Assembly: GCF_036373705.1 (NCBI RefSeq)
Contig: NC_089850.1
Span: 45,062,048-45,126,047, forward strand
Origin: Amia ocellicauda
Taxonomy: Eukaryota; Chordata; Actinopteri; Amiiformes; Amiidae
Direction of reading: 5' to 3'
DNA length: 64,000 nt
This document shows positions 53,940-64,000 of the stretch, one piece after another (positions within the stretch are counted from its first letter, which is position 1; the number at the start of each line of letters is the position of its first letter). A program made the translations under genes and the position numbers. Under the pieces are notes generated by a model. That model did not search any database and was not told the origin of the DNA. It saw nothing but the letters and a program-made list of their open reading frames with translations.

Positions 53940-54130
53940 TGAGTCTGATAACAGAGGGGATGGATGGGCTGTTTTTAAAATGACTGCAGATTCAGTGGAA
54001 ACCAATGACAAGGCAGAGCACTCTAGACCCCACCACCACCACCACACCCACTCTTGGGTTGGGACTACCACATTACTTGTAAGGAAATATTTCCTCCTTG
54101 TTCTTTCACCACAGACATTTATGTTATCGT
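53940..54130 (-). promoter_or_regulatory. rhag: Candidate erythroid-type promoter motifs upstream of rhag
   Basis: Upstream of the rhag ATG (53896) lie CTGATAA on the + strand (53945-53951), a GATA-factor site, a TTTTAAAA-like box near 53975, CCACACCCA (54042-54050) matching the KLF/CACCC consensus, and TTATC (54124-54128), an inverted GATA core. GATA1 and KLF1 sites are standard in erythroid promoters. The grouping is suggestive only; no start site can be seen. Confidence 0.35.
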
Positions 54131-54384
54131 GTTAAGGAAAATACATTGTATGTTGTGAAATTCCCTCCACCCCTCCCCCCCAAACAAAAATACTTATTAT
54201 TATTCCCCCCTCCATAAGGATTGTAAAATGTCTCCAAAAGGTGCATTTTACTTTTTCATTTAAATACTATTCTTAAAGGCTACGACATCTTATTTCTCTA
54301 ATTTTGTAGGAAAGCACATGTTATAATATGAATTACCTATTAGTTACATTCTAGGATGAAGGCCATGAATTGTTTACTTTACAC

Positions 54385-54490
54385 TTATACACATGTTTTG
54401 AACTGCACTTTGTAATGCTCTGATATTTTTTAAGTCACCCTGGATAAGGACATCTGCTAATAAAAAAATAAAAAAATACATAAATAATAA

Positions 54491-54536
<46 letters not shown>

Positions 54537-54538
54537 TA

Positions 54539-54588
<50 letters not shown>

Positions 54589-54590
54589 CA
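54385..54590. repeat. L2-like tail followed by (ATA)n(TTA)n palindromic microsatellite
   Basis: TGAACTGCACTTTGTAATGC and AAGTCACCCTGGATAAGGAC then ATCTGCTAATAAA are an L2-like terminus. After an interrupted A/T region comes (ATA)n to about 54536, then (TTA)n to about 54587. The two arms are reverse complements and could form a long hairpin. Confidence 0.85.
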
Positions 54591-54734
54591 TATTTAATGA
54601 AGAAAATTTAAAAAGAGCATAACAAAAATATTCCTAACCTCTGTTTTCCAGATTCAGGGTTGTTCCAATCAGTGTGGCAGTGACACTATTTCATACCCTG
54701 TGTGATTCAATTCATCCTTATTAGTTCCTCAGGT

Positions 54735-55374
54735 CTTCTTTAACTTTTCCTTTCAATCCCATTATCTGTTAAAAGCCTTTTGAAGAAGAGACATCTGAAG
54801 CATAGAAACAGCTGCCCATAACCACAAAGTTCTTTACCAAAATAACTAGTGTCCCTCTGACTGTCTTGGTAATTTGAAAAGATCAAGTCAATGCATGCAC
54901 TCTCTCTAGTTGGTTCCCTGACAAATTGAGTTAGAAAGCAATCATTTACCATCTCAATCATTTCTATTTCTGCTTCTGTAGTCCCAACTGGACTTTCCCA
55001 GTCTAAGTTTGGGTAATTGAAATCCCCCATTATAACAATGCAACATCTTTCTGAATTGACTTGGGTGGTCTGTAACACACTCCTACCACTAATCCTCCGG
55101 ATCTTTTGGTCAAAAATTTAACCCACAAAGATTCTGTTTCGTTACTAGGATCTAATTTGAGTTATTCTGCCTCAATGTCATTTTTGACATATAATGCTAC
55201 CCCACCCCCTCTTTGATTTTGCCTGTCTCTCCTAAACTGTGTGTATCCTTTCAACGTTACAATGTAGTGGTTAGGATGCTGTTTGCGAACCCTGCATTTC
55301 TGCATTTTGTTTAAACTATGTTTAACTGTGTACAGTTTTACTAAATACATGTCCCCAGATACATGTTTCCCCAT
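54735..55374 (-). pseudogene. CR1-like LINE endonuclease fragment
   Basis: Frame-shifted pieces on the - strand read the apurinic-type endonuclease of a non-LTR element: GYTQFRRDRQNQRGGGVALY (about 55240-55180), VGVCYRPP (about 55090), IMGDFNYPNLDWESPVGTTE (about 55030-54970) and REPTRESACIDLIFSN (about 54920-54870). It is probably the same family as the reverse transcriptase copy at 39304-40885, since it covers the part that copy lacks. Confidence 0.85.
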
Positions 55375-55612
55375 GTTTTGAATGTCTAAATGTTTTTATT
55401 ATCGCTGAGGAAAATGTTACTTTTTTCAATGACATAGTATGCAAATTGTATTAATCTGTTATGCCTCTGTTCTTCAAGGTTTTTGCACAGGGGTTTATGC
55501 TCACTAAGATATGACCATTAACCTGTCTGCTATTGTAGAAGATTTACAGTTCTCTGCTTTTGTGTACTTTTGCTTTCCAGCTTACGACAATGACTGATAT
55601 CTCTCCGTCTGG

Positions 55613-56700
55613 TTCAAGTTCACACAGGATTACAGCATTACAAAGTGCAATAATACAATCAGTACAAAATACAATAAGCATATATCCTAGTATGATGAGC
55701 TAACAAGTGCAGTCATAATACAGTTTAGACCTAGGTATGTGCTAATGGGTGGGGTAGGCATAGGAGAAGTTGCAGTAAGATGATAGAAGTGCCAACAATA
55801 CATAAGCAAGCAGGAGCATGAGGAAGCAGAGTTTAATTAAAAAAGTGCATAAGAGCAAGAGATTAGGCCGCAGTATTACAGATATAGTCTGAACAGATGT
55901 GTCTTCAGTAATCGGTCGGTGGTCAGGACTGTGTGGTCCTGACCTCAGTGGGAAGGTCGTTCCACCACTTAGGAGCAAAGGTTGAAAAGGAGTGGCTCTG
56001 GAGGAAAGGGAGTGAAGAGGGGGTACAATGATTCTTCTGGCGCAGGAGGACCAGAGAGATCTGGAGGGAGAGAAAGGAGAGATGAGAGACAGCAGTTGGC
56101 TAGAAGCAAAGTCTTGATCTGGATGTGAGCAGAGATGAGGAACCAGTGGAGGGAGTGGAGTAATGGAGTAGCACCAGATGAACAGTAGAGTTCTGGATAA
56201 GCTGGAGCTGGCAGGTAGCAGATGTATGGAGGTCAGCCTGCAGGGAGTTGCAGTAGTCCAGGTGGGAGAGGACCAGGGTCTGGACGAGCAGCTGAGTCGA
56301 GTAGTCGGTGAGGAAGAGACGGGTTCTGAGTATGTTGCTTCAGAAGAATTGGCAAGTGCGTGTCAGTGAGGTGATGTGCTGGCAGCAGGATACAGCGGGG
56401 TCAAGGGTGACTCCAAGATTCTTAGTGGAAGAAGAGGAAGAGAATGTTGTAGATTCCAGTGGAATTGAAGTGGAGTGATCAAACGAAGGTGAGGAGAGAA
56501 AGAAGAAATGGTCAGAATTGGAAAGGTTAAACTCGAGATGATGCAATCCAAGAGGAGATAGCAGAGACATGTGAGAGGGGATGAGAGGATCAGATGAGAG
56601 GATCATCTGCATAGAAGTGCTAAGAGAACACATGGGATGTGATGACAGGGCCCATAGAGCGGGTGGAGAGAGAGAACAGGAAGGAGCCCAGGACAGAACA
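55613..56700 (-). mobile_element. L2-like LINE, reverse transcriptase C-terminal region
   Basis: On the - strand 56633-56340 reads into STKNLGVTLDPAVSCCQHIT and SLTRTCQFF, followed in shifted frames by LSHLDYCNSLQADLHTS and QLQLIQNSTVH. The C-terminal block PPLHSLSSRATPFQPLLLSG matches the protein remnant at 21470-21720. The lower part (55613-55900) matches the L2-like 3' noncoding region seen at 12200 and 21750. Several frameshifts make this copy inactive. Confidence 0.82.
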
Positions 56701-58695
56701 TTTATTTGATATTTTAAGGACTCAGAGTTTCAAGAAACAATATTGATTTGTTCCTGTAGATGTTTAAAATGTTTAGTTCTGTTTGTTGGGAGGGTGAACT
56801 GATTTTTTCATTAAGCGATAAATTCAAAAGAGACCAGACGTCACCCAAGTGAATGAAAGGAGGCTGCCATTTGGGTAACCAGTGTTATACTGCTAATTTA
56901 TTTTCTGTGCTATGGTTCTGCAGCTTTGCATGCATGCAGTGTGATGACAGAAGGTTTGAACGCTCATCTGCATTGGAAAACACAAAGAAAGCAAATGCAA
57001 GGTGGCTAAGGCTAATCTTCTTTTCCTGGAAAACCACAAACCCACTTTGAAGCTCTTGGCAGACCTGCTTTTTGTCGAAGGACAAATTGCGAAGTGTCAG
57101 AGGTGCATTTATGACACGGCATTCTGATAGCAAGAAAGTATAATTGGGTTTTTGGATCATTCATAAAATAGTTTGAATTCTGAATGCTGATATTTTCATA
57201 GAGGTAGCGTGTTGGAGAATTTGTTGGTAGCTTGATTACAGTGTACAGTATTTAGTCCAGTTACTTGACTCAGGGAGATCAGATATCTCAGTTTCCTACC
57301 ATTCCCAGCCCTGACCAGGATTTCCCTTGAATCCCCTGCAGACAAGTACATTCATAAATCATTTAATCTCATACGGCTCCATTGTATTCATTCAATTAAC
57401 CCATTGTCCATAAGTATAGATTGTGTGCATAAATGGGATGTGCAGTCTACCGATAATAATCTGAAGTGTGTCATGGTTTTAATTTCCCAAACATGGCAAC
57501 AGACCTTACCGTCAACGTGTTATTTACTTTTCCTACATTCTCAAATGAAAACAATATCGATCTTTTACCAAATTTGACATCTTGATATGTGCATCCAACT
57601 GTTTTATGCTTTCACTTGCACAGTTCCTACACTTGCATTAATGTCTCTATCATTTGTTTCAAAAAGACATTGCAGTGCATGTAATTAAACCATATCTTTA
57701 CATGACAACAGATTGATTATGACCAGACAATTGAAAACTGATATATTATATGCAAAATAATGAATCAATCTCCAGTGTGTTTAAATGTAACAGCATGAGA
57801 AGGAGTATTTTTTCAATTTTGTTACCTTATTAAAGTTAATAAGTTAATTTCTGGCTTTCTGCGCATGTCTTATTATACTATCTGTTTACTGTTGTTACTC
57901 CTTACGTTGTAATTTCTTATGATAACTAACTATCAGATTAAGAACAACCTAAATCAGAGACAATGAAGTGATGAAGTGAGTTATTGTTATTCAGAATTAA
58001 CATCTTAACTGTCGTTCTAATGGACCTTTCATCTATGTATAACTCCTACCCAGCTTCCCTTTGCACTTCCTTCCCATTAGCTTAGTGAGTCCTGTTGATT
58101 TAGGATGAATGTTAAATTTAAATGTTGAATGCAAGTCTGCAGACTATGAATTGAATGAATATGTTCACTATTACTATGTATAGCCAACACATTCACGTTT
58201 ATAAAGAGATTTCACAAAGATTTGAGATTGAGGCAGGGGAGAAAGAAGAGACACTTTGAGTTGAATCTACACAATGTTTTAAACACAGGAGTGTGTGGCA
58301 TCTTGCTCAATCTGCATTCTCCATCTGACCTTGGAGTGACACCCCTTCCAGGAAAGCCATTAAGGGCATTATCTGTGTTCAGTGTGCAACCCACCATAAA
58401 CAAATGGTATGAAAAATAAACAAATAATCATAATAATACATTCTTTCCCTTATCGTAGACAATCCTGTTATAGCATGATGTAACTGTAATCTGAAGTGTG
58501 TTTTTAAAATACATTTTAACCTGACATGGCACTCTCAAAAACAGAGAGCAGGACTAAAAAAACTGTTTCTACTACACAACGCAGATAAAATGTGAGATCT
58601 TGGATACAGTGAGCATGCAGAGGAACAGATATTCAGTTTAATAGCATGCAGATTGACAAGCCCAATTCTTTCCCCCTGTCACTGTTAGATGCTAA
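56701..58695. other. Intergenic DNA, no gene seen
   Basis: AT-rich sequence with only short ORFs that show no recognisable family or splice context. Confidence 0.5.
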
Positions 58696-58770
58696 TATGA
58701 GGGGCCATTCAACAGAAAAAAGTGGATATATCATATAGCAGAAAAACAAAAAATCATATACCAAAATGTA

Positions 58771-59962
58771 CACTCACCTAAAGGATTATTAGGAACACCT
58801 GTTCAATTTCTCATTAATGCAATTATCTAACCAACCAATCACATGGCAGTTGCTTCAATGCATTTAGGGGTGTGGTCCTGGTCAAGACAATCTCCTGAAC
58901 TCCAAACTGAATGTCTGAATGGGAAAGAAAGGTGATTTAAGCAATTTTGAGCGTGGCATGGTTGTTGGTGCCAGACGGGCCGGTCTGAGTATTTCACAAT
59001 CTGCTCAGTTACTGGGATTTTCACACACAACCATTTCTAGGGTTTACAAAGAATGGTGTGAAAAGGGAAAAACATCCAGTATGCGGCAGTCCTGTGGGCG
59101 AAAATGCCTTGTTGATGCTAGAGGTCAGAGGAGAATGGGCCGACTGATTCAAGCTGATAGAAGAGCAACTTTGACTGAAATAACCACTCGTTACAACCGA
59201 GGTATGCAGCAAAGCATTTGTGAAGCCACAACACGTACAACCTTGAGGCGGATGGGCTACAACAGCAGAAGACCCCACCGGGTACCACTCATCTCCACTA
59301 CAAATAGGAAAAAGAGGCTACAATTTGCACAAGCTCACCAAAATTGGACAGCTGAAGCCTGGAAAAATGTTGCCTGGTCTGATGAGTCTCGATTTCTGTT
59401 GAGACATTCAGATGGTAGAGTCAGAATTTGTCGTAAACAGAATGAGAACATGGATCCATCATGCCTTGTTACCACTGTGCAGGCTGGTGGTGGTGGTGTA
59501 ATGGTGTGGGGGATGTTTTCTTGGCACACTTTAGGCCCCTTAGTGCCAATTGGGCATCGTTTCTGACCATGTCCATCCCTTTATGACCACCATGTACCCA
59601 TCCTCTGATGGCTACTTCCAGCAGGATAATGCACCATGTCACAAAGGTCGAATCATTTCAAATTGGTTTCTTGAACATGACAATGAGTTTACTGTACTAA
59701 ACTGGCCCCCACAGTCACCAGATCTCAACCCAATAGAGCATCTTTGGGATGTGGTGGAACGGGAGCTTCGTGCCCTGGATGTGCATCCCACAAATCTCCA
59801 TCAACTGCAAGATGCTATCCTATCAATGTGGGCCAACATTTCTAAAGAATGCTTTCAGCACCTTGTTGAATCAATGCCACGTAGAATTGAGGCAGTTCTG
59901 AAGGCGAAAGGGGGTCAAACACAGTATTAGTATGGTGTTCCTAATAATCCTTTAGGTGAGTG
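58771..59962 (+). mobile_element. Tc1-like DD36E element, second copy, 29-bp deletion
   Basis: It has the same inverted repeats as the rhag-intron copy, flanked by TA at 58769-58770 and 59963-59964. At 1192 bp it is exactly 29 bp shorter, because of one deletion near 59560. It is inserted in the left arm of the foldback-like element. Confidence 0.96.
58919..59930 (+). pseudogene. Tc1-like transposase with frameshifting deletion
   Basis: This is the same protein as the intact copy at 46195-47235 up to VPIGHR, where a 29-bp deletion shifts the frame. The remaining C-terminal part (with QQDNAPCH and NPIEHLW) is open in another frame from 59550 to 59930. The deletion removes the codons for the segment between GHR and SDHVHP. 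Outside the deletion I see only about seven residue differences from the intact copy, all three catalytic acids being kept, so the loss is recent. Confidence 0.95.
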
Positions 59963-61699
59963 TATATATCATATGGCACAAAATATAAATCGTATACCAA
60001 ATTGGATATATCATATACCAGAAAAAATATGTCACGTTGCACAAAAAATATATACCAAAGTCCCGTGGTGGAGATGCTGGGGTGAACATACACAGTGTGC
60101 CCAGTTGGTGAGAGACGAGAGGATCCTTCATAGGGTCACATGCATTAGAGCCGAATGAGGGAGACATCGATGCGAGCGTTTACAAGCAGGAGATGAGCGT
60201 TATCCCTGAGTGCACATATACATTAATATACACATATTATATTACAATTACAACAGTTTTAACATTCTTGGTACTATTTTTGTTATTTATGATTAATATT
60301 GTTTTTTTATGTAATTTTGTGGTGAATTGTCGATTTATGAATGTGATGAAGTTTATAACAAAGGGAGGCCGCATCACATTGACAAAACATATCGGCTAAT
60401 AGTCAAAATCAAGGCAAGCCAATCTGAATAGTGAAACACATCTAGTTTCATGACTGGACAGTACTGCGCTTACATAGTTATTTTGAGCAAACTGTCAATT
60501 GAGTGTCAACCATTGTGCATATACAGTATGTTTCTAAATTATATTAACTATTTCACCCAATAGTGGATCACCCAAAGATGTTTCCACTTTAGTTACTTCA
60601 TTCTAGACTATAGCTGTGTATAGAGTACATATACATAGAGGTAGGCTATATAAACATGTACACACATATTTTGTTGCTTTTTTCTGAATTAAAACATGAA
60701 TTGAATATTCCAATAATTCAGTATACCACTAATCAGGACACCTGTCTGCAGCGGCTGTAGGCACTTAAATCAAGTGTCAAATGAATCCTCATGTCTGTGG
60801 CACGGTGGATATGAACAGCAGTCCCGATGTGTGGATGTTATTTCTTATGTACAGATTTTTGTTTATTATTACATTTTATATATATATATTTCCCTGTGTT
60901 TAATGGTATCAGAGCAGAAGGAACAATTATAATTGAATTAATAAAGTGTTGACACAGCTGGTCTTTATTAGACCGACATGTCAGTATCATGGCTCAGGGA
61001 CTGGCCCTACACCACAGAAATTAACACATTGATGCAGATTTCCTATCATACATCTTTAATTCACCACCTTGGGTAATAATGACCCTTCATCTGAAAACAC
61101 CAACATGATAAAAGCATAGCCTATTAATATTAAAGTACAGCATACTACAATAAAACATAGCGAGCAACGTATACACTCGCCTCAGAGTGTACACTTTAAT
61201 GTAGGCTTCATTAGTGGTATCTTGATTAATACCTGCACATGAATGTCCAGATCATTGTCTCCCTCATTCGGCTCTAACCCTTTGACCCTGTGAAGGATCC
61301 TCTCATCTCTCACTAACTGGGCACACTGTGCATGTCCAACCCAACATCTCCACCATGTCACTTTGGTATATATTTTTTGTGCAACGTGACATATCGACAT
61401 ATCGTATACTTTATATTCCTTTTTTTTTCTGCTATATGGCATATCCACTTATGGTATATTATTTTGTTTTCTGCTATACGATATTACCACTTTGGTATAT
61501 GATTTTTATTTTGTGCCATATGATATATACATTTAGGTATATGATTTTTATTTTGTGCCATATGATATATTCACTTTGCTATATGATATATCCATTTTGG
61601 TATATGATACATTTTTTCTGCTTTATGATATATCCACTTTGCTATATGATAGATTTTTTCTGTTATTTTTTAATTGAACGGCCCCTCATACTTACACTT

Positions 61700-63320
61700 T
61701 GTATTCCTGTCTCTGACCAGTTTTGAAAGATACCAACCTGAGTTTCAGTTTAATGGATAAATGGCAGGACTGTGAGTTAAAAGCTTGAATAATTACAGGT
61801 TCCAGCATTCAGCCTTGATTATACCAGTGTGACTTGAGGCTGGGGAAACTCACGACTGTTATCCACTCCATTAAATCGTTATATACTTGGTATTTTTAGG
61901 TGGTTCACTTTCACTTGTGTCAGCTTCTCAAAGAGTTATCTACTTTCTTTAGTATTTTCTTCTCCCAAGAAAATACATGAGTCCCTAATTTACTGGACAC
62001 TCGGAACAAGCTTTTCAAGGCAAAGGAGGCCAGAGACACTTTAATCAATCACTGATAAAAAAAGATCGCTACTCCAAGCACATTTAAACAATGCAGAACA
62101 GACTTTTTCTATTCTGTATACCAGAATATAGCGTTACTGAAATGTTACATGAAACCCAAGTGCTAATGTTATCTTTACCTGATCATATTACATACACACA
62201 TATTAAATAGAGGTTATTATTCCTCTGAGTCCAATATTCACACTTTACGGTTAAATAATAATAATCTTAAAAGTTTAGGACAACTACAGTTGATATAAAA
62301 CACTACATATCTCTCTCTCTCTATATATATATGTATTCTTGAGACCCAGAACAGAAGAAAACTAGGAACAATAACACAGATAACAAAGAATTTTGTTTTC
62401 CTTGTTTTCCCAGCATTCCATGACCTTCTGCTGACCTCAACCAAATATCTTTTGACCTATGCAATTCCTCTCCTGGATACATTCATCAGACACATCACTG
62501 GGCACATATTTTACTTGTTACTGTTACACAAATTAAATGAACAGATGTTACAGAAATCAGTTGACTACAGTAAAATAAGCCAACAGGCAACCAAGTTTAA
62601 GAATAAAAAAATATGAAAAAATAATTTGATACACTGAACTGTAAGTAAAATATGTCAAGAAAGAGCACCTCAACAGATCTAGAAAGTTATTCTACACTTA
62701 CTTATATTAGCAGTTTGTTTGGTTTGACTCATTTTAAAGAGCAGCAGCATTCATATTGCACAGTGAAGTGGTATTTGTGGCTGACATATATAGGTTACAC
62801 AAATAAGGCCAGGAAGCTGTTTACATATAACAATAACTCAGCATGGGACAAATAATGATGTATACATCCCGTGATACGCTCCCATGTTTCCATTTATCAG
62901 CGAGGAATGCAAAGGACACCGTAGTGTGCTATATGGTAAAGTGATTCTTTTAGCTATATTTACAGTGACTACACACCCCTAATTTCCTGTGTCTAAAACA
63001 CAAGGACAAACTTGGATCTCTCTGATAAGCCAACCAAAAGGAAAGCCTAAACAGCAAGGCAATCAGGTTCTTTAGATGTATGTAATCAGAAACAGTCGTG
63101 AACCATCACTGTGTTTATTTTGCTACAATTTAATTTACTATGTTAGTGCAGTTCTAGGCTCTGTTCGGTAATATCCTCCTAATTGGCTTCACTAAGGAGC
63201 ATGAATCCCATGAAACAAAGTTCAGTGACAATCAATATATCCAGAAGCTGCAGAAAATATTTCTAATGTAGTCTAAATTAAACATATTTCCAAATACTAG
63301 GAATCAAAGTCAATGCAAAT

Positions 63321-63363
<43 letters not shown>

Positions 63364-63675
63364 GCTACTAATAGTTTTTATAACCCAAAAATACAGTGCA
63401 GTGTATATAATGTATTAGCACAGAAGATTCAACAGTTAAGAAATTCAACACAATATCCCTGAACAGTGTTAGGTCAAAGGGTCCTGGGATGCAGTATGAA
63501 GAGGCAGATTTGTAGGAGCCTCTGGAAGGAGGTGAGAGATGACATTCCTCTTTTCTGATAAAAATAAGTAGGAATGGGTAGTGAACATTATTTTCAGTTC
63601 TGAGGGGAAACATTAAACTTCAGAAATTACACTTTTGGAAGGAAAATTACCAGAACCAACAAACATTACTGAAAG
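61700..63675. other. Intergenic DNA, no gene seen
   Basis: No supported gene. A (CT)n/(TA)n patch lies at about 62311-62332. Confidence 0.5.
63322..63363. repeat. (TAC)n microsatellite
   Basis: About 14 near-perfect TAC units. Confidence 0.93.
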
Positions 63676-64000
63676 AACATAAGAACATAAGAAAGTTTAC
63701 AAATGAGAGGAGGCCATTCGACCCATCGTGCTTGTTTGGTGTCCATTAATAACTAAGTGATCCAAGGATCCTATCCAGTCTGATTTTAAATGTTCCCAAA
63801 TTTTCAGCTTCAACCACATCACTGGGGAGTTTGTTCCAGATTGTGACGACTCTCTGTGTGAAGAAGTGTCTCCTGTTTTCCGTCTTGAATGCCTTGAAGC
63901 CCAATTTCCATTTGTGTCCCCGGGTCCGTGTGTCCCTGCTGATCTGGAAAAGCTCCTCTGGTTTGATGTGGTCGATGCCTTTCATGATTTTGAAGACTTG
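63676..64000 (-). mobile_element. CR1-like LINE 3' end, continues past window edge
   Basis: GAACATAAGAACATAAGAAA GTTTAC at 63677 is the same terminus as at 39304. The - strand frame 63985-63746 reads MKGIDHIKPEELFQISRDTR and ends LGTFKIRLDRILGSLSY. This copy keeps FFTQRVVTIWNKLPSDVVE, which is damaged in the 39.4 kb copy. Confidence 0.93.

Larger units (their letters stand above)
58698..61688. mobile_element. Foldback-like element with long repeat-bearing inverted arms
   Basis: The left end TGAGGGGCCATTCAAC (58698) and the right end, complement of TGAGGGGCCGTTCAATT (61688), are inverted repeats flanked by TA (58696-58697 and 61689-61690). The right arm (about 61258-61688) contains some eight degenerate units of about 42 bases built on CACTTTGGTATATGAT and TTTTGTGCCATATGATATAT. 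The left arm (58698 to about 60155, minus a nested Tc1 copy) has about three to four such units. Inward of the repeats both arms share about 140 bases (left 60005-60155; right 61258-61395). The core between arms (about 60160-61250) has no recognisable gene. The element without the nested insertion is about 1.8 kb. Confidence 0.8.

Noticed and set aside
61168..61195. Small inverted repeat TACACTC / GAGTGTA inside the foldback core, resembling a Tc1 end
   Set aside because: Only about seven bases pair and no transposon body lies next to it.

Overview
The window looks like part of a ray-finned fish chromosome. It has low gene density, AT-rich noncoding DNA, vertebrate-type split genes with GT/AG introns, and many fish-type repeats: several Tc1/mariner families, L2-like and CR1-like LINEs, a Ty3/Gypsy remnant, a hAT MITE and long microsatellites. 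Species cannot be fixed from the sequence alone. No prokaryotic feature, CRISPR array, rRNA or convincing tRNA was seen.

Four host genes are supported. (1) slc30a1 (zinc exporter ZnT1), + strand: only the last coding exon (3351-4252) and its 3'UTR lie in the window. The first 3.35 kb is intron 1 and carries a decayed Tc1-like element. (2) rd3 (photoreceptor guanylate-cyclase regulator), + strand: the whole coding region is present in two exons (26585-26874 and 28428-28725), 195 codons plus stop, with a probable noncoding first exon ending at a GTAAGT donor at 23701. (3) An unnamed 174-residue Ser/Arg- and Lys-rich nuclear-type protein, - strand, six coding exons between 34330 and 32001, with a probable promoter and noncoding exon near 38350-38545. 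(4) rhag (Rh-associated glycoprotein, ammonia channel), - strand: ten exons between 53896 and 42565 that join in phase to 427 codons plus stop. slc30a1 next to rd3 in the same orientation matches human 1q32.3. rhag is on human chromosome 6, so its position here is a separate synteny point.

Between the genes most recognisable sequence is mobile DNA. 5.9-23.3 kb: intergenic, with an L2 tail (12.1 kb), an internally deleted Tc1/mariner (18.0 kb) and an L2 3' end (21.4 kb). 34.9-38.0 kb: a scrambled Ty3/Gypsy element with outward-pointing LTR fragments and head-to-head integrase and gag remnants, inside the probable first intron of the SR/Lys gene. 39.3-40.9 kb: a CR1-like LINE reverse transcriptase. 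46.2-47.4 kb: a complete Tc1-like element with an intact 346-residue transposase (catalytic spacing DD36E) in rhag intron 3. 53-57 kb: L2 and CR1 fragments upstream of rhag.

The most unusual structure is at 58698-61688: a foldback-like element of about 3 kb. Its long inverted arms are built from degenerate tandem repeats of about 42 bp, and no transposase was recognised in it. A second copy of the rhag-intron Tc1 family is nested in its left arm; the right arm shows the unoccupied target site. The window ends inside another CR1-like 3' end.
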